Assembly: GCF_011306175.1 (NCBI RefSeq)
Contig: NZ_CP049913.1
Span: 1,178,001 to 1,242,000, forward strand
Direction: 5' to 3'
Source of the DNA: Vibrio sp. HDW18
GTDB taxonomy: Bacteria; Pseudomonadota; Gammaproteobacteria; Enterobacterales; Vibrionaceae
DNA: 64,000 nt
In this document: positions 62,836 through 64,000 of the stretch, one piece after another
How the letters are laid out: each line of letters opens with the position of its first letter
Position numbering within the stretch: the stretch's first letter is position 1
Notes under the pieces: model-generated
Seen by the model: only the letters and a program-made list of their open reading frames with translations
The model's database searches: none
Told to the model about the DNA's origin: nothing
Program-made: the position numbers and the translations under genes

Positions 62836-64000
62836 TTACACATTCTGCGCACTAAGCTGCCTAAGCAAGCGATCCATCGAGCGATAACCGAGCGCTTCTG
62901 CCAAATGAGCCCGCGTGATCTGCTTTTCCCCCTGCAAATCAGCAATAGTACGTGCCACCTTGATAATCCGGTGGTAAGCGCGGATCGACAAACCAAGTCG
63001 ATGCAAGGCACTCTCCAAAAACTCAGCATCCGCCTTCAGCAATGGGCAATCACGATCAATCTCACGGCTTTGCAGCAAAGCGTTTACCTTGCCAGCGCGA
63101 TCTAACATTCGCTCACGCGCCGCCATCACACGCTGACGCACCATCGCGGTCGATTCACCACGATCGCCGCCATGAGCCAACGTTCCCTTCGGCAACGCTG
63201 GGATCTCAATCGACATATCAAACCGATCCAACAACGGGCCAGAGAGCCGACTTAAATAGCGCAAGATCGTCTGTGAATTGGCCCGCGCTTGGCTACCTTG
63301 ATAATAACCGGTTGGGCTGGGGTTTAACGCGCCAACCAACTGAAAACGAGCTGGAAAACGGGTTTTACCTTGCGCACGAGAAATCACAATCTCGCCCGAC
63401 TCCAATGGCTCACGCAGCGAATCGAGCACCTTGCGTTCAAACTCTGGCATTTCGTCCAAAAATAATAGCCCGTTATGCGCTAACGATATTTCGCCAGGAC
63501 GCGGAATCGTACCGCCACCAACCAATGCCGCCATGGAACTGGAGTGATGGGGAGCGCGAAACGGCCGCAATTTCCAATTGTGTTGGTTAATCTCCTGCTG
63601 AGTCAGCGAAGCAATTGAGGCGGTTTCGATCGCTTCTTGATCACTCATGGGCGGCAATAAATCACACAAACGTGACGCCAACATGGTTTTTCCGGTGCCG
63701 GGAGGACCTAAAAACAGCAAATTATGGCTGCCAGCGGCGGCAATTTCTAACGCGCGTTTTCCCTGCTGCTGACCAATAATATCTTGTAAATCACGGCTGC
63801 TTGGCAGTGGCTGCTCACTCGGCGCACTTTGAAACAGCGACAAATTCTGTTGGCCACACAGATCGGCACACACTTCAAGCAAACTGTGCGCTGATTTATG
63901 CGCTGCACCCGTAACCAACGCCGCTTGATCGCCATTGGCATGCGGCACTACTAGGCTACGCCGCACTTGGTTGGCCGCCAAGGCGGCAGGCAACACCCCT
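62836..64000 (-). CDS. comM: ComM, Mg-chelatase-like AAA+ helicase, 5' end outside the window
   Basis: ComM (YifB) is a hexameric helicase that promotes branch migration when transformed DNA is integrated in Vibrio. About 388 C-terminal residues are visible, and the frame is open to the edge; the full protein is about 500 residues. Walker A is LGPPGTGKTMLAS and Walker B GLLFLDEMPEF. Other family segments are FRAPHHSSSMAALVGGG, GALNPSPTGYY, LLDRFDMSIEIP and SIRAYHRIIKVARTIADL. Confidence 0.95.
   Translation of the reverse strand, partial: GVLPAALAANQVRRSLVVPHANGDQAALVTGAAHKSAHSLLEVCADLCGQQNLSLFQSAPSEQPLPSSRDLQDIIGQQQGKRALEIAAAGSHNLLFLGPPGTGKTMLASRLCDLLPPMSDQEAIETASIASLTQQEINQHNWKLRPFRAPHHSSSMAALVGGGTIPRPGEISLAHNGLLFLDEMPEFERKVLDSLREPLESGEIVISRAQGKTRFPARFQLVGALNPSPTGYYQGSQARANSQTILRYLSRLSGPLLDRFDMSIEIPALPKGTLAHGGDRGESTAMVRQRVMAARERMLDRAGKVNALLQSREIDRDCPLLKADAEFLESALHRLGLSIRAYHRIIKVARTIADLQGEKQITRAHLAEALGYRSMDRLLRQLSAQNV

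Overview
The window is chromosomal DNA of a Vibrio, close to the V. cholerae group. The evidence is a complete rRNA operon with Vibrio-type 5S, a DsbA/TcpG-like thiol oxidase, an Hcp fragment of the V. cholerae type, an ERIC-like element, and long blocks of genes in an order I remember from V. cholerae chromosome I (ilvC-ubiK-vexBA-rep-cytochrome c5; yrdA-yrdB-aroE-hemF-tsaC-purEK-topA-like-smg-dprA-lysM-def-fmt-rsmB-trkAH-hlyIII-yihD-ccoG-srkA-dsbA-comM). Species assignment is inference.

Bases 1-16100 are an accessory region of mobile elements and broken genes. From the left it holds the 3' end of an IS21-family element, an apparent 88-bp stub of an IS66-type element, and a truncated type VI secretion gene hcp. 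The hcp upstream region is complete: a sigma54 promoter, a perfect IHF consensus and a 20-bp tandem repeat. An orphan gene and a decayed tRNA-Tyr follow. Next is a restriction-modification locus: an intact 820-residue methyltransferase that fuses a cytosine-C5 and an adenine-N6 enzyme, facing an HNH restriction endonuclease gene split by an IS66-family element. That element is itself split by a second copy of the same element. Both insertions have exact 8-bp target duplications, so the 395-residue endonuclease can be rebuilt in frame. A third copy with identical transposase proteins lies about 2 kb further on, in the opposite orientation. An orphan Ser/Thr/Asn-rich protein gene and an ERIC-like repeat close the region.

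Bases 16100-37640 are mostly ordinary chromosome. They hold msrP with a deleted, frameshifted msrQ; a SPOR/FGE-like secreted protein; a four-gene peptide or glutathione-type ABC importer; a tRNA cluster Arg-His-Pro-His-Pro with a tandemly duplicated His-Pro unit; cytochrome c5; rep; an RND efflux pair beside the apparent remnant of a TetR repressor; ubiK; the divergent ilvC/ilvY pair; and an IS630-type element with a partial tandem duplication next to tRNA-Trp.

Bases 37640-43430 are one rRNA operon on the minus strand (16S-tRNA-Ile-tRNA-Ala-23S-5S-tRNA-Asp-tRNA-Trp) with two promoters and two boxA antitermination sites.

Bases 43549-64000 are conserved housekeeping genes: haem and shikimate synthesis, tRNA modification, purine synthesis under a PurR-type site, DNA uptake (dprA, comM), formyl-methionine handling (def, fmt), rsmB, potassium uptake (trkA, trkH), cytochrome oxidase assembly (ccoG), srkA and dsbA. 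An unrecognised 55-codon reading frame with its own terminator lies between trhA and yihD. comM runs off the right edge.
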